DNA from: Candidatus Kurthia intestinigallinarum
GTDB lineage: Bacteria; Bacillota; Bacilli; Bacillales_A; Planococcaceae
Assembly (NCBI RefSeq): GCF_003991225.1
Contig: NZ_JTFC01000031.1
Coordinates: 682,001 to 746,000 of the forward strand
Length of the DNA: 64,000 nt
Direction: 5' to 3'
In this document: positions 25,082 to 34,320 of the stretch, one piece after another
Numbering within the stretch: the stretch's first letter is position 1
Layout: every line of letters starts with the position of its first letter
The notes under the pieces: model-generated
Database searches by the model: none
What the model was told of the DNA's origin: nothing
The model's input: only the letters and a program-made list of their open reading frames with translations
Made by a program: the position numbers and the translations under genes

Positions 25082-28000
25082 TTAAGCTTTTGTTGCGCTA
25101 TGGCGTTTTTTAAATACTAATAGGAAGTACATAAATGTAATCGCATAAGCTACGATTGCTACGACAACAAGTACCGCGATATTTTTCCAGAAGAACGGCA
25201 TATCGCCTGTTGAAATAGCTGCTTTAAATCCTTGAATTGAATACGTCATTGGCATGAATGTATTTAATTTTTGGAAGAAGCTTGGTAGCATTTCAAGTGG
25301 GAATGTACCCGCACTTGATGTTAATTGCATCACCATAAATACAAGCATAATGTAACGACCGACATCATTGAAGATCGATACGAGCATTTGTACAAGTCCA
25401 ATGAACGTGTAGCTTGCGACAAGCGCCATGAGATAGACCGCAAAGAGATTTTCTGTATGGAGGCCAAGGAATAATTTCACGACTGTTACGATGATGATTG
25501 CTTGGAAGAAGCCCATCACAAGTAATACAGACGTTTTACTCCAGTACCACGCACTTGCGCTTGTTGGCTGTACGGCAGGATGTGTCACATTGAAAATAAC
25601 CGTAATAACAAGTGCCCCAACGAGAAGACCCATTGAGATAAAGTATGGTGCAAAGCCTGTACCGTAGTTTTCTACCGCATTTTGCTCTTTCTTATCAAGT
25701 TCGACTGGCTCTGCTTCCATATTGTATGTTTTTTCATCTGCATCGACATCTGCCTCGTCTTTGGCATCTGCAAGTTTTGTTTGAAGCTCTTTCGAACCGT
25801 CTGTTAGGTCATTTTGACCGTTTAGTAATTTAGTAGAACCATCAGCAAGTTCCGTAGAACCGTCTGCTAAGTCGCCTGTACCTTTGTGTAAATCACCGAG
25901 ACCTGTTTTCAGTGAATTGGAACCTTCATCTAATTGACCAAGACCAGATACAAGTGAGCCAGAGCCATCTGCTAATTGTGTCATACCAGATTGTAGGTTA
26001 CCTGCACCTGTTTGTAATTGACCTAAACCACCATTTAAGTCATTAGCACCTGTTGTGAGCTGACCTAAGCCAGTTGTTAAATCATTTGAACCTGTTTGGA
26101 GTTGACCTAAACCATTGTTTAAGTCGCCCGCTCCTGTTGCCAGTGTACCGAGACCATTGTTAAGGTCGGTCGCGCCAGTTTGAAGCTTTCCAAGGCCACC
26201 GTTTAAATCAGTCGCTCCTGTTGCCAGTGTGCCGAGACCTTTATTTAAATCAGTTGCACCTGTTTGAAGTTGACCAAGTCCGCCATTTAAATCGGTCGCT
26301 CCTGTTGCCAGTGTACCGAGACCTTTATTTAAATCAGTTGCACCTGTTGAAAGGTTTCCAAGTCCACTATTTAAATCGGTCGCGCCTGTTGCGACTGCTG
26401 AAGCGCCGTCACTTAATTCACTTGCGCCCTGCTGTAATTCAGGCACTTTACTGTTTAATTCAGTGGCACCGCTTGCTAATTTTTTCGCGCTATCATTTAA
26501 TTCATTAGCGCCAGCAATTGAGCTATCCCAGCCGTCTGCAAGTTTCGTTGTTCCTGCTGCTAATTCATCTGAGCCTGCTGCTAGTTGATTCACAGCGCCT
26601 TTAATTCCGACTGTTTGCTCTGTACCATTTAAGCCTTCCGCAACAGCTTTTGATAATGCTTTCGCATTTTCAGTTACGTCCGCCTTTGGTGGTAGATTGC
26701 TCGCTGTATCAGAAATTGTTTTTTGAGCATCGGCTGTTGAGTTCGCTGCAGTCGCTGCTTTTGCTGTGGCATCCTTTGTCGCATTTGCCACTTCAAGTAA
26801 TGCCGCTTTTTGGCCTTCATCGATTTGTAAGGCATTGATTTTTTCGACTAATGCCTGTGCACTTGCATCTGCATTCGTAGCAGCTTGTGTACCTGCTGCT
26901 GTCTTATCATTTGCGTTCGCAACGGCCTCTTTAAGTGGTGCTGCAGTATCTGTTGTACCTTGCGTAGCACCTAATGCAGTCGCTAATTGATTTGCCGCAT
27001 CTGCAAGAGATGGGATTTTTTCATTTAATGTATTTAATCCTGTTGATAAATCAGTTGCACCTTTATTTAATTCATTGATTTGTGGCTGCTGTTCGGTAAG
27101 TGATGTGACAAGCTTACCTGTCCCTTCTTTTTGAAGCTTTGTCGCACCATCGGCTAATTGCTGTGTGCCATCTTGGAACTGAACCGCACCATCGGCTAAG
27201 TCACTAGCACCACTTGCTACTTTTTTCGCACCATCCGCTACTTTTTTAGAACCTGTTTTCGCTGATTTTGCACCGTCTTCAAGTTTTTTAGAGCCTGATT
27301 TTGCAGATGTTGCACCGTCTGCTAGTTGTTGTGAACCATCTTTCGCAGAGTTAATTCCATCTTTCAATTGTGTAGACCCTGATTTTGCAGATTTCGCACC
27401 GTCTGCTAATTGTTGTGAGCCATCTTTCGCTGAACCGATGCCGTCTTTCAACTGCTTCGAACCGTCCTTCGCGGAAGTAGCACCGTCTGCTAGCTGTTGT
27501 GAACCGTCTTTCGCTGACGTAATTCCTGTATTTAATTGCTCAGAGCCTGATTTTGCAGATGTTGCACCATCCGCTAATTGTTGTGAGCCATCCTTCGCTG
27601 ATGTAATCCCTGTTGCTAATTGATTGGAGCCATCTTTCGCAGAGCCAATCCCTGTATCAAGTTGAAGTGCACCGTCTTTTGCTGAAACGATCCCGCTATG
27701 TAACTCAGTAGCACCTGATTCTGCATCTGCAGCGCCTGTATTCAGTTGGATCGAGCCATCCTTCAATTGAAGAATACCGTCTTGTAAATCCGTTGTCCCA
27801 TCGGCTAATTTTTTAGAGCCATTTTTTAATTTTTTCGCACCTTTTGAAGCGTCACCGTAGCCATCGCTCATTTTTTTAATATTATCGAATAATTGCTCTG
27901 AGTACGTTTCGGCTACTTTTGTATTCACTTTCGTACGAATTTTTTCCATCGCTGAATTAGTAACTTGCGATGCTAAGAAGTTTAAGCCTTGGTTTTGTTT

Positions 28001-28387
28001 ATATTTCAGTGTCATTTTCTCAGGGTCTTTATCTAATAAAGTTCCTGCATTTTCACTGAAGTTTTCTGGGATTTCAATCGACATATAATACTTTCGATCA
28101 TCTAACCCTTTTTGCGCTTGTTCCTCTGTTACCTCATGGAAATCTAAACTTTTATCTTTCAGCAATTCATCGACTAAGTCATCACCGACTGTTAATTCTT
28201 TGCCTTCTACCTTTGCCCCAACGTCTTGATTGACGATAGCAACAGGTACTTTATCTAATTTGCCATACGGGTCCCAAAAAGACCATAGGAACATGCCTGC
28301 GTAAATGATTGGAACAAATAAAATGGCTGCTAATGAAATCATGAGCATTTTATTTGAAAAAATCTGCTTCCATTCTTCTTTAAACAT
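25082..28387 (-). CDS. yhgE: YhgE/Pip-type membrane protein with heptad-repeat ectodomain
   Basis: One N-terminal membrane segment (residues 14-34) is followed by the conserved Pip N-domain (PVAIVNQDVGAKVEGKEL). A very long outside region (about 190-860) carries dozens of LxxG heptads: first units of DGSQQLADGATSAKSGS, then Ala-rich helices, then units of GATDLNxGLGxLxT. Five or six C-terminal membrane segments of the ABC-2 permease type close the protein (YFISMGLLVGALVITVIF to VLVVVAIVAYAITFMYF). The family includes B. subtilis YhgE and phage-infection protein Pip. The role is probably surface transport or scaffold, not proven. It lies next to a TetR regulator as in B. subtilis yhgD-yhgE. 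The ribosome site GGAGGG lies nine bases before the ATG. Confidence 0.88.
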   Translation of the reverse strand: MFKEEWKQIFSNKMLMISLAAILFVPIIYAGMFLWSFWDPYGKLDKVPVAIVNQDVGAKVEGKELTVGDDLVDELLKDKSLDFHEVTEEQAQKGLDDRKYYMSIEIPENFSENAGTLLDKDPEKMTLKYKQNQGLNFLASQVTNSAMEKIRTKVNTKVAETYSEQLFDNIKKMSDGYGDASKGAKKLKNGSKKLADGTTDLQDGILQLKDGSIQLNTGAADAESGATELHSGIVSAKDGALQLDTGIGSAKDGSNQLATGITSAKDGSQQLADGATSAKSGSEQLNTGITSAKDGSQQLADGATSAKDGSKQLKDGIGSAKDGSQQLADGAKSAKSGSTQLKDGINSAKDGSQQLADGATSAKSGSKKLEDGAKSAKTGSKKVADGAKKVASGASDLADGAVQFQDGTQQLADGATKLQKEGTGKLVTSLTEQQPQINELNKGATDLSTGLNTLNEKIPSLADAANQLATALGATQGTTDTAAPLKEAVANANDKTAAGTQAATNADASAQALVEKINALQIDEGQKAALLEVANATKDATAKAATAANSTADAQKTISDTASNLPPKADVTENAKALSKAVAEGLNGTEQTVGIKGAVNQLAAGSDELAAGTTKLADGWDSSIAGANELNDSAKKLASGATELNSKVPELQQGASELSDGASAVATGATDLNSGLGNLSTGATDLNKGLGTLATGATDLNGGLGQLQTGATDLNKGLGTLATGATDLNGGLGKLQTGATDLNNGLGTLATGAGDLNNGLGQLQTGSNDLTTGLGQLTTGANDLNGGLGQLQTGAGNLQSGMTQLADGSGSLVSGLGQLDEGSNSLKTGLGDLHKGTGDLADGSTELADGSTKLLNGQNDLTDGSKELQTKLADAKDEADVDADEKTYNMEAEPVELDKKEQNAVENYGTGFAPYFISMGLLVGALVITVIFNVTHPAVQPTSASAWYWSKTSVLLVMGFFQAIIIVTVVKLFLGLHTENLFAVYLMALVASYTFIGLVQMLVSIFNDVGRYIMLVFMVMQLTSSAGTFPLEMLPSFFQKLNTFMPMTYSIQGFKAAISTGDMPFFWKNIAVLVVVAIVAYAITFMYFLLVFKKRHSATKA
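25820..26400 (-). repeat. In-gene tandem repeats encoding GATDLNxGLGxL heptads
   Basis: About a dozen near-identical units of 42 bases, built from two 21-base heptad codings, with units near 26170-26350 almost identical. A second block at 27230-27700 encodes DGSQQLADGA/TSAKSGS units. The high DNA identity suggests recent expansion. Confidence 0.8.
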
Positions 28388-28406
28388 GCATGTGACCCTC
28401 CTTTAT

Positions 28407-28450
28407 TTTATATTCCGAAATACTAGCTGACCAATTCCTTCAATTAGTCA
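28407..28450 (-). promoter_or_regulatory. yhgE promoter with overlapping TGAC-N15-GTCA operator
   Basis: On the minus strand TTGGTC (28434-28429) and TATAAA (28412-28407) are 16 bases apart. The inverted repeat TGAC-N15-GTCA spans 28428-28450 and covers the -35 box. The same repeat with the same spacing lies at the regulator's own start (29078-29100). Confidence 0.6.
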
Positions 28451-28460
28451 TTTTTGAGCA

Positions 28461-28498
28461 AAAAAATACGATTAGGGTGTAAGCCCTCTAAAAATCGT
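28461..28498 (-). terminator. Terminator overlapping the end of the TetR gene
   Basis: On the minus strand ACGATTTTTAGAGGG pairs with CCCTAATCGT (with bulge), followed by a T-run. The stem includes the stop codon at 28472, so regulator and yhgE are separate transcripts. Confidence 0.6.
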
Positions 28499-29041
28499 AC
28501 CTTGGAAAAGATCAATGATTTGCTCTTCTGTCAGCTCGTTTTCATGATAATCTGACCATTCAACGGCAACTGCAAGATAAGCTTTCAGCAACAAGTACGC
28601 CACTAATCGCGTATCATTTGCGACCATTTCACCTTTTGACACCGCATACTCGATTCGCTCCTCTAAGAACGATAGCAGCGCATCCTCAATCTTCGTCATC
28701 ATCGTATGAACTTCTGGTGTATTCATTGATTTTTCTTCTTCAATTAATTTGGCATAAAGCTTATGCATCTCACGAAATTCTAAAATTTTCATTAACACAT
28801 GATGTGCATTTTTCGTAAATGGTAGGTCATGATCAATAACCGCTTCTACCTCTCGCTTCATCTCTGCAACCATTTGAAGCGCAATATGTTCGAATAATAC
28901 GTCCTTGTTTTTGAAGAACGTATAAATCGTGCCCTTACCGACCTTTGCAAGTTTTGCGATTTGATCCATCGTCGTCGCTTTATAGCCAAATAACGTGAAT
29001 GACTGACGTGCTGCCTCGATAATTTCTGTTCGGCGATCCAT
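28472..29041 (-). CDS. yhgD: TetR-family regulator of yhgE
   Basis: Start chosen at MDRRTEIIEA (29041). The longer frame to 29101 would begin about four bases from the predicted transcription start and inside the operator. The 189 residues have the TetR helix-turn-helix at 25-47 (TTMDQIAKLAKVGKGTIYTF, then FKNKDVLFEH) and an all-helical ligand domain. The neighbour yhgE and the shared operator pair suggest autoregulation and repression of yhgE, released by an unknown ligand. In B. subtilis the equivalent pair is also adjacent. Confidence 0.87.
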   Translation of the reverse strand: MDRRTEIIEAARQSFTLFGYKATTMDQIAKLAKVGKGTIYTFFKNKDVLFEHIALQMVAEMKREVEAVIDHDLPFTKNAHHVLMKILEFREMHKLYAKLIEEEKSMNTPEVHTMMTKIEDALLSFLEERIEYAVSKGEMVANDTRLVAYLLLKAYLAVAVEWSDYHENELTEEQIIDLFQGTIFRGLTP

Positions 29042-29077
29042 GTCACTCAACTCTCTTTCTCGTATTTTCTCTAAAAC

Positions 29078-29100
29078 TGACCGGAAACCTAATATGGTCA
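29078..29100. promoter_or_regulatory. TGAC-N15-GTCA operator at the TetR gene
   Basis: TGAC (29078-29081) and GTCA (29097-29100) are 15 bases apart, extended to TGACC/GGTCA. It sits just downstream of the promoter at 29112-29139, where a bound repressor would block transcription. Confidence 0.6.
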
Positions 29101-29111
29101 TCTAGTCATTC

Positions 29112-29139
29112 ATTCTATCACGATTCCAAAAAAATTCAA
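29112..29139 (-). promoter_or_regulatory. SigA promoter of the TetR gene
   Basis: On the minus strand TTGAAT and TAGAAT are 16 bases apart. The start site should be near 29105, so translation from 29041 gives a leader of about 65 bases. Confidence 0.6.
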
Positions 29140-29184
29140 CCGTTTTGCATAAAAAACCCTACCTAAGCAGGATTAACGGAAAGA

Positions 29185-29355
29185 ATGATGAGCTTATTTC
29201 TGATAAACGAAAAAAAAGCGCCGGGATATGCGCTTTCTTTCGAAAAAAGTGAATGGGTTAAGGTAGAAGAAGCTGGTGAAACTTCTTCTATATTTAATCT
29301 ATCATCTGATGAGCTTGTACTCAATAACATGCGCCAACACAAAAAAATGGCTTAA
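29185..29355 (+). CDS. Possible small protein of 56 aa, unrecognised
   Basis: An ATG-ATG start after a weak GGAAAG is followed by 56 codons (SLFLINEKKAPGYALSFE, then KSEWVKVEEAGETSSIFNL) to TAA. Composition is protein-like, with no family match. It overlaps a minus-strand hairpin at about 29215-29240 and the terminator of the next gene, which argues against it. Confidence 0.25.
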   Translation: MMSLFLINEKKAPGYALSFEKSEWVKVEEAGETSSIFNLSSDELVLNNMRQHKKMA

Positions 29356-29388
29356 AAAAAGTGCGGAAAAATGACTTTCCCGCACTCC
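29354..29388 (-). terminator. Terminator of the teichoic acid operon ending at 29416
   Basis: On the minus strand AGTGCGG pairs with CCGCACT around GAAAGTCATTTTT, followed by seven T. Confidence 0.8.
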
Positions 29389-29415
29389 ATCCATGCTTTT
29401 TTTCAGCTAAAGCGA

Positions 29416-30954
29416 TTATTTTGCTGCTAGTTCTGAAAACAAGGCATCCCATTTTTTATACTGATCCGCAAAATGATAGTGATTTTTGACAAGTTCATGC
29501 CCTGCCTCACCCATCGCTTTTGCACGCGCTGGGTCTTTGAATAATTCAATCATCGCATCCGATAAGGCTTCCTTGTCGCCATCCGGTACAACCGATGCGA
29601 GCTTCGGATTATCGTACATTTCTTCTACTAAGTAGTTAATGTCAAATGCGACAACCGCTGTTTTGTTTGCGTACGCCTCTAGCGCGACAAGTGATTGTCC
29701 CTCATAAAGCGACGTAATAATTGTAAATTGCGACTCTGCAAACACATCATCCGCATTGGTCGTATAGCCTTTGAAGAACACATGATTCGTTAATTTTAAT
29801 TTACGAACCAGCTTGCGTAGCTCAGGCTCCTCATCACCTGTACCATAAATATTCAAAATCGCATCCGGCTCTTCTCGCACAACTAATTTAAATGCGCGAA
29901 TCGCTAAATGGATACGCTTCTCAGGTGCTAGTCGACTAACAATCGACGCAACAAATGGCTTCTTCTCTACTACATTTTCGCGTACATTCATCGCATGCGA
30001 AATGACATGATAATCAAAGTTATCGCCGAAATCTGCTTCTAAATCGGCTTTTTGATGCTCCGTTAACACGACAACCGGTACATGCGCTTCTTTATTCTCA
30101 AATAAACGCTTATGATTGTCCTTCAGCTCGCTACCCTGCGTATAGGGCTCCTCATACACCGTTGTATGAATGGCATAAATACGATGCGCAAGTGATGGCG
30201 ACATCTTTTGAAGCTTCATCGCAGAACCCGGTCCATCACAAATAAAGTACGGCTTCGTATCCTCAGCCCTTGCAAGCTCTTCTAAGAAATACGTGTGAAA
30301 CTCGGTATTATTTTCAAATGACACAACTTCCTTTTTATCGGTGCCAAACAACACAATACGCTGCTGCTTGCCTGTGCCTGAATTAAACCAGCGCGCTAAG
30401 TAGCAATGACCATCCGGCGTATAATGTAAAATCTGATTGAGCCCCCCGTTTTTCGGGTGGTACGTCGATTTACGAATCAAATAGCCCTCAGGATGGTACT
30501 CCTCGGTATAAGCGATGACACGCGTATTTGAATAATAGTAATCAATGCTTGCAAGTTGTCCGTTCGTATCCCACTTTTTATGCTTTACGAACTGGCCATT
30601 TAAAAAGTACAGCGTCGCCTGCTCATCATCCTGTATTTTATAGCCCTTTTCTTCACGCTTATGAAGCTGCTCGTAATGCTCGCGGTCCTCATCACTGACA
30701 TTTTTATCGCGCGTCATTTTCTTGCGGTAATAATCATAGACATTAATAATAGAAGCTTCGCTATCAAGTCGACCGTCGTCATGCAGCTGTTTTTCAACCT
30801 CCGCATAGCCATACTGCTTATCATCGAACGTCACGATATGACTGCGGTAGCGCTCGTTATTAAACATATGGGTACGACGGAACATGACACTATTGATGCC
30901 GCCCTTATGAACATCTACATCCCATACAACCATAAATACTGTGCGTTTTGTCAT
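29416..30954 (-). CDS. TagE/TarM-like glycosyltransferase (GT4), second paralogue
   Basis: 512 aa with the same layout as the 19976 protein: a short N-terminal Rossmann strand (FMVVWDVDVHKGGINSVMF), a DUF1975-like beta domain (YFLNGQFVKHKKWDTNGQL, EYHPEGYLIRKSTYHP) and a GT-B C-half with VSRLAPEKRIHLAIRAFKL and the complete E-x7-E in LYEGQSLVALEAYANKTAV. It is the last gene of the tarI-tarJ-transferase operon, 12 bases after its neighbour, so the likely acceptor is the polyol-phosphate polymer made by those enzymes. It is cytosolic. Confidence 0.82.
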   Translation of the reverse strand: MTKRTVFMVVWDVDVHKGGINSVMFRRTHMFNNERYRSHIVTFDDKQYGYAEVEKQLHDDGRLDSEASIINVYDYYRKKMTRDKNVSDEDREHYEQLHKREEKGYKIQDDEQATLYFLNGQFVKHKKWDTNGQLASIDYYYSNTRVIAYTEEYHPEGYLIRKSTYHPKNGGLNQILHYTPDGHCYLARWFNSGTGKQQRIVLFGTDKKEVVSFENNTEFHTYFLEELARAEDTKPYFICDGPGSAMKLQKMSPSLAHRIYAIHTTVYEEPYTQGSELKDNHKRLFENKEAHVPVVVLTEHQKADLEADFGDNFDYHVISHAMNVRENVVEKKPFVASIVSRLAPEKRIHLAIRAFKLVVREEPDAILNIYGTGDEEPELRKLVRKLKLTNHVFFKGYTTNADDVFAESQFTIITSLYEGQSLVALEAYANKTAVVAFDINYLVEEMYDNPKLASVVPDGDKEALSDAMIELFKDPARAKAMGEAGHELVKNHYHFADQYKKWDALFSELAAK

Positions 30955-30966
30955 CGCTTCTCACTC

Positions 30967-32142
30967 CTACTTGCGGTTCATACAATCGATAACAAGCTGT
31001 GCTACACGTTCAGTAGACTTACCATCTAAATCATCGAAGAATTTATCGGTGAATTCCGTTAAATCGACTACCTCGTCTGCACGATGTTTGTTCATTGACG
31101 CAACAAGCTCATCGGTATTACGTACGACATCTCCTGGTGTAAATTCGTCGTAGGATACGTAGAAATCACGTGATGCCACGTATTCTTCTAAGTCGAAGCA
31201 GAAGAAGATCATCGGTTTGTTTAATAACGCAAACTCGAAGCAAACAGATGAGTAGTCGGTAATTAAAATATCGGTAATAAATAAAATATCATTAACAGAA
31301 GGATATTTTGTGAAATCTTTAATTTTATCGCGATATTCTACTGGAATTTTAAATTTCTTCTTAACGAATGGATGCATTTTAATTAAGAACACATCGTTTT
31401 CGCCAAGTGACGCATATAATTTATCGAAATCAAGCATATGGTGTGGGAAGTGGGCACTTGTTTGACCATTACCACGGAATGTCGGCGCATATAATGTCAC
31501 ATGCTTGCCTTCAAGCTCTGGATATTTTCCGTACATCATCGCTTGTTTATCTGCTTTGTATTGCTCATCGAAAAATACATCCGTACGCGGCACACCTGTT
31601 GCCACAACTTTTGATTCGTCGATACCAAAGCCCTCTGCATAAAACGGTGCGACATATTTTGAACTTACAATCGCTTTTGTATAGTTTTTATGCGATACAG
31701 ACGTTGGCTTTGGACCACCTGGCTTACCCATACGGCTAAAGCCGAACGTTTTGAACGCCCCAACTGCATGCCAAATTTGAATTAAGTCGGCACCTTTGCG
31801 GATTTTCAGTGGATAAATCATTGGGTAAAAGTCATCGAGCATGATAACTTTTGATGTAGCGATATTGTACGCTAATTGAATAATTTCAATGTAGCGTTTA
31901 CGTTTTTTCACACTTGGTTTTAATAAAAAGTAATACTTATAATTCTCACGACGTTGTAACTCATCATAAACCATTTGGAAGTTATCACTTAAATCTTTAC
32001 GGCTATCTGATAGAATCGATACTTTATTTTTTTGAATTGGGAGCATCGAGAAACCTTTATACATCGCTTGGAAAATTTCTTTTTTAAATTTACGGTCTAA
32101 CTTTTTCTTAAACGATTCTTTTTTCTTCTTTTTTGTTGCCAT
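30967..32142 (-). CDS. CDP-glycerol/CDP-ribitol phosphotransferase family enzyme
   Basis: Start chosen at MATKKKKKESF (32142), which has GAGGT seven bases upstream; the longer frame overlaps the preceding gene by 170 bases. It has a Lys-rich amphipathic N-terminus, then the Glyphos_transf domain: LIQIWHAVGAFKTFGFSR, TGVPRTDVFF, LYAPTFRGN, catalytic KMHP, ITDYSSVCFEFALLNKP. At 391 aa it is TagB/TarF-sized and lacks the N-terminal extension of long polymerases. It lies in the tarIJ operon, so it may add ribitol-phosphate (TarL/TarK-like) or prime the chain. The substrate is not determined by sequence alone. Confidence 0.8.
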   Translation of the reverse strand: MATKKKKKESFKKKLDRKFKKEIFQAMYKGFSMLPIQKNKVSILSDSRKDLSDNFQMVYDELQRRENYKYYFLLKPSVKKRKRYIEIIQLAYNIATSKVIMLDDFYPMIYPLKIRKGADLIQIWHAVGAFKTFGFSRMGKPGGPKPTSVSHKNYTKAIVSSKYVAPFYAEGFGIDESKVVATGVPRTDVFFDEQYKADKQAMMYGKYPELEGKHVTLYAPTFRGNGQTSAHFPHHMLDFDKLYASLGENDVFLIKMHPFVKKKFKIPVEYRDKIKDFTKYPSVNDILFITDILITDYSSVCFEFALLNKPMIFFCFDLEEYVASRDFYVSYDEFTPGDVVRNTDELVASMNKHRADEVVDLTEFTDKFFDDLDGKSTERVAQLVIDCMNRK

Positions 32143-32173
32143 TTGTCTACCTCTTTTCGAAACAAAATCATCC

Positions 32174-33307
32174 TTAGTTGGATTCAAATAGATGTTGTAC
32201 GATTTTTTTCGATACATCCTCTGTGTGGCTGAAATTAAACTCCACCATACGCGATGTATCATACTGTTCATTTTTCTTGCGGTTGTTAATCCAAGAAACA
32301 AGCGCGTGTTGTTCTTGTAAAATCGTACCATCCGAAATAGCTTCAAGTGGACGATAAAGCCCTCTGCTTGCTGTATACTCCGCTAAATCTGGCACGTAAT
32401 GTGCAAGTGGGCGTTCGAATAATGCAAATTCAAAAATCGCTGATGAATAATCCGTAATAAATGCGTCTGCTATCGGCATCCATTCATTTAATGGGTGCTG
32501 ATAATCGAGCACGATATTATCAAATTGTGTCAACACACTCCACTCAGTACGGTCCGAATACGGGTGCGGCATAACGATAAGCTGAATATGGGGCGCTAAT
32601 TGCGGTGCAATCGTTTGTAGCACAGCGAGCCAGTCTAGGTTCGACTCACTTTGGCCACTTTTCGCACGATACGTTGGCGCAATCAATACTTTACAGCGAG
32701 CCAGTTGAACCGGTGTTAATGCATCACTCGGCACAACTTCCTCACCGAGTAGGTCCGTACGCGGAATCCCTAGTGGATACACTTGATTTTCCGACATATT
32801 AAACGCTTCTGCGTAATACGGTACGACCGCCTTTGATGATACATAGACATGCGAATAATGCATATGGACAGGCACAATATTTAAATACTGTGAGGACGGT
32901 CCAAATTTCGTATCCTTCGTACTATACCCGAATTTTTTAAATGCACCTGCTGCATGCCATAATTGAACGAATTTTGTTTCTTTACGTGGATTTATTAGAT
33001 AAACCGGTAAGAAATAATCGTCTAGTAACACCATTTTTGCATTAGCGATAGCCGGCAGCTCTTTAAATAACGCAAGTCCCATTTGCTTAGGTGCCTTGCG
33101 TATTTCGATATGCATTTCCGGATGCGTCTTTTGGATTTCACGCACGACGGCCTTTAGATTGCCCTCTAGCTGATTCGAGCGATACGTGTAGACGACAATT
33201 TTTTTCTCATCAATCGATTTTTGCTCTAAAACGAAATAGAAGAATCTATAAATTACTTTATAGATTCTTTGGATTGTATATTGGATTGTCTTTTTTAGAT
33301 TTTCCAT
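32174..33307 (-). CDS. CDP-glycerol/CDP-ribitol phosphotransferase family enzyme
   Basis: 377 aa with the Glyphos_transf motifs QLWHAAGAFKKFGYS, LGIPRTDLLG, LIAPTYRAK, MPHP and ITDYSSAIFEFALFERP. The N-terminus has a basic aromatic helix (YKVIYRFFYFVLEQK) for membrane contact. It overlaps tarJ by 13 bases, suggesting translational coupling, and is followed 31 bases later by a second enzyme of the family. The pair probably supplies sequential steps in building a ribitol-phosphate-containing polymer (TarF then TarL/K type), an inference from context. Confidence 0.8.
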   Translation of the reverse strand: MENLKKTIQYTIQRIYKVIYRFFYFVLEQKSIDEKKIVVYTYRSNQLEGNLKAVVREIQKTHPEMHIEIRKAPKQMGLALFKELPAIANAKMVLLDDYFLPVYLINPRKETKFVQLWHAAGAFKKFGYSTKDTKFGPSSQYLNIVPVHMHYSHVYVSSKAVVPYYAEAFNMSENQVYPLGIPRTDLLGEEVVPSDALTPVQLARCKVLIAPTYRAKSGQSESNLDWLAVLQTIAPQLAPHIQLIVMPHPYSDRTEWSVLTQFDNIVLDYQHPLNEWMPIADAFITDYSSAIFEFALFERPLAHYVPDLAEYTASRGLYRPLEAISDGTILQEQHALVSWINNRKKNEQYDTSRMVEFNFSHTEDVSKKIVQHLFESN

Positions 33308-34320
33308 AACATGACGCTCTTACCCCATGAGCTAGATAAGTCACTTTCAAAGGCAGTGATAATGTCTTTAACAGATGTCACTTCTTGTGTGTATCCAACT
33401 AATGTCGATAAGTACTCAGGAATTTCAGGATGTGCTTTATAAAGATCCACTGTTTTTTGGAAATCAACAGCACCACTACGGCTTGAGCCAACAAGTGTTA
33501 AGCCTTTTTCAAGCACCATACGTGTGTTGATTTCTACAGGATATTCACTTACACCTAATAAGCAAAGTGTTGCTTCAGGGTGTACGTGGTCGATCATTTG
33601 GTCGATTGCGTATTGGCTACCTTTACCGCCAGCACATTCGAATGCATGGTCTACCATGTAGTCCTCAGGGATTTCGTTAATGAAGATTTTTTCGTCAACG
33701 AATGAGAAGTGGTCTAATTTATATTGTGTTTTACCAAAGATGGTTACTTTGCAGTCTGGGTACATGTATTTTAATAATAGACATGTGATGAAACCTAAGT
33801 TTCCGTCACCCCAAACGCCAAATGTACCGCGGCGTTTAATTGCTTTGCGTTCAAAGCGAGCGATTGAATGCGTAGCGATAGTTACTAATTCTGTAAATGC
33901 CGCTACTTCCATATTCATATCTTCTGGTAATACAACTAAGCGGTCACGATTTAAGAACACATAATCTTGCATGAAGCCATCGTAGCCTGAAGAACGGAAC
34001 TTACTAGAGCGTAAGTAGTTTTCTGCTACATATGGGTCTTCCTCTGTTGGTGTGTTCGGTACCATGACAACCTTTGTGCCGACCGCATATTCACCAGTTG
34101 GGTCGTAAGCGACTTCCCCTACGCCTTCATGGATTAATGCCATCGGTAATTTTTTCTTCATCGCTTCTTCGCCGCGTGTTCCTGTGTAGTAACGTTGGTC
34201 TGCAGCGCAAATTGAAAGGTGAGTTGGACGTACAACGACGTGGTCAGAAGAAATTGCACGATCCTTATAAGTTACTTCGATCTGGCGAGCAGATACTAAT
34301 CGATAAATTTGGTTAATCAT
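33295..34320 (-). CDS. tarJ: Ribulose-5-phosphate reductase (NADPH), CDP-ribitol pathway
   Basis: A 341-aa zinc-type medium-chain dehydrogenase. It has the catalytic Cys in HLSICAADQRYYTG, a HEGVGEV segment and a Rossmann loop GVWGDGNLGFITCLL. This close match to TarJ distinguishes it from general alcohol dehydrogenases: the structural-zinc Cys cluster is absent. It reduces ribulose-5-phosphate to ribitol-5-phosphate for TarI. Its ATG overlaps the tarI stop in TAATG, so the two are translationally coupled. Confidence 0.92.
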   Translation of the reverse strand: MINQIYRLVSARQIEVTYKDRAISSDHVVVRPTHLSICAADQRYYTGTRGEEAMKKKLPMALIHEGVGEVAYDPTGEYAVGTKVVMVPNTPTEEDPYVAENYLRSSKFRSSGYDGFMQDYVFLNRDRLVVLPEDMNMEVAAFTELVTIATHSIARFERKAIKRRGTFGVWGDGNLGFITCLLLKYMYPDCKVTIFGKTQYKLDHFSFVDEKIFINEIPEDYMVDHAFECAGGKGSQYAIDQMIDHVHPEATLCLLGVSEYPVEINTRMVLEKGLTLVGSSRSGAVDFQKTVDLYKAHPEIPEYLSTLVGYTQEVTSVKDIITAFESDLSSSWGKSVMLWKI

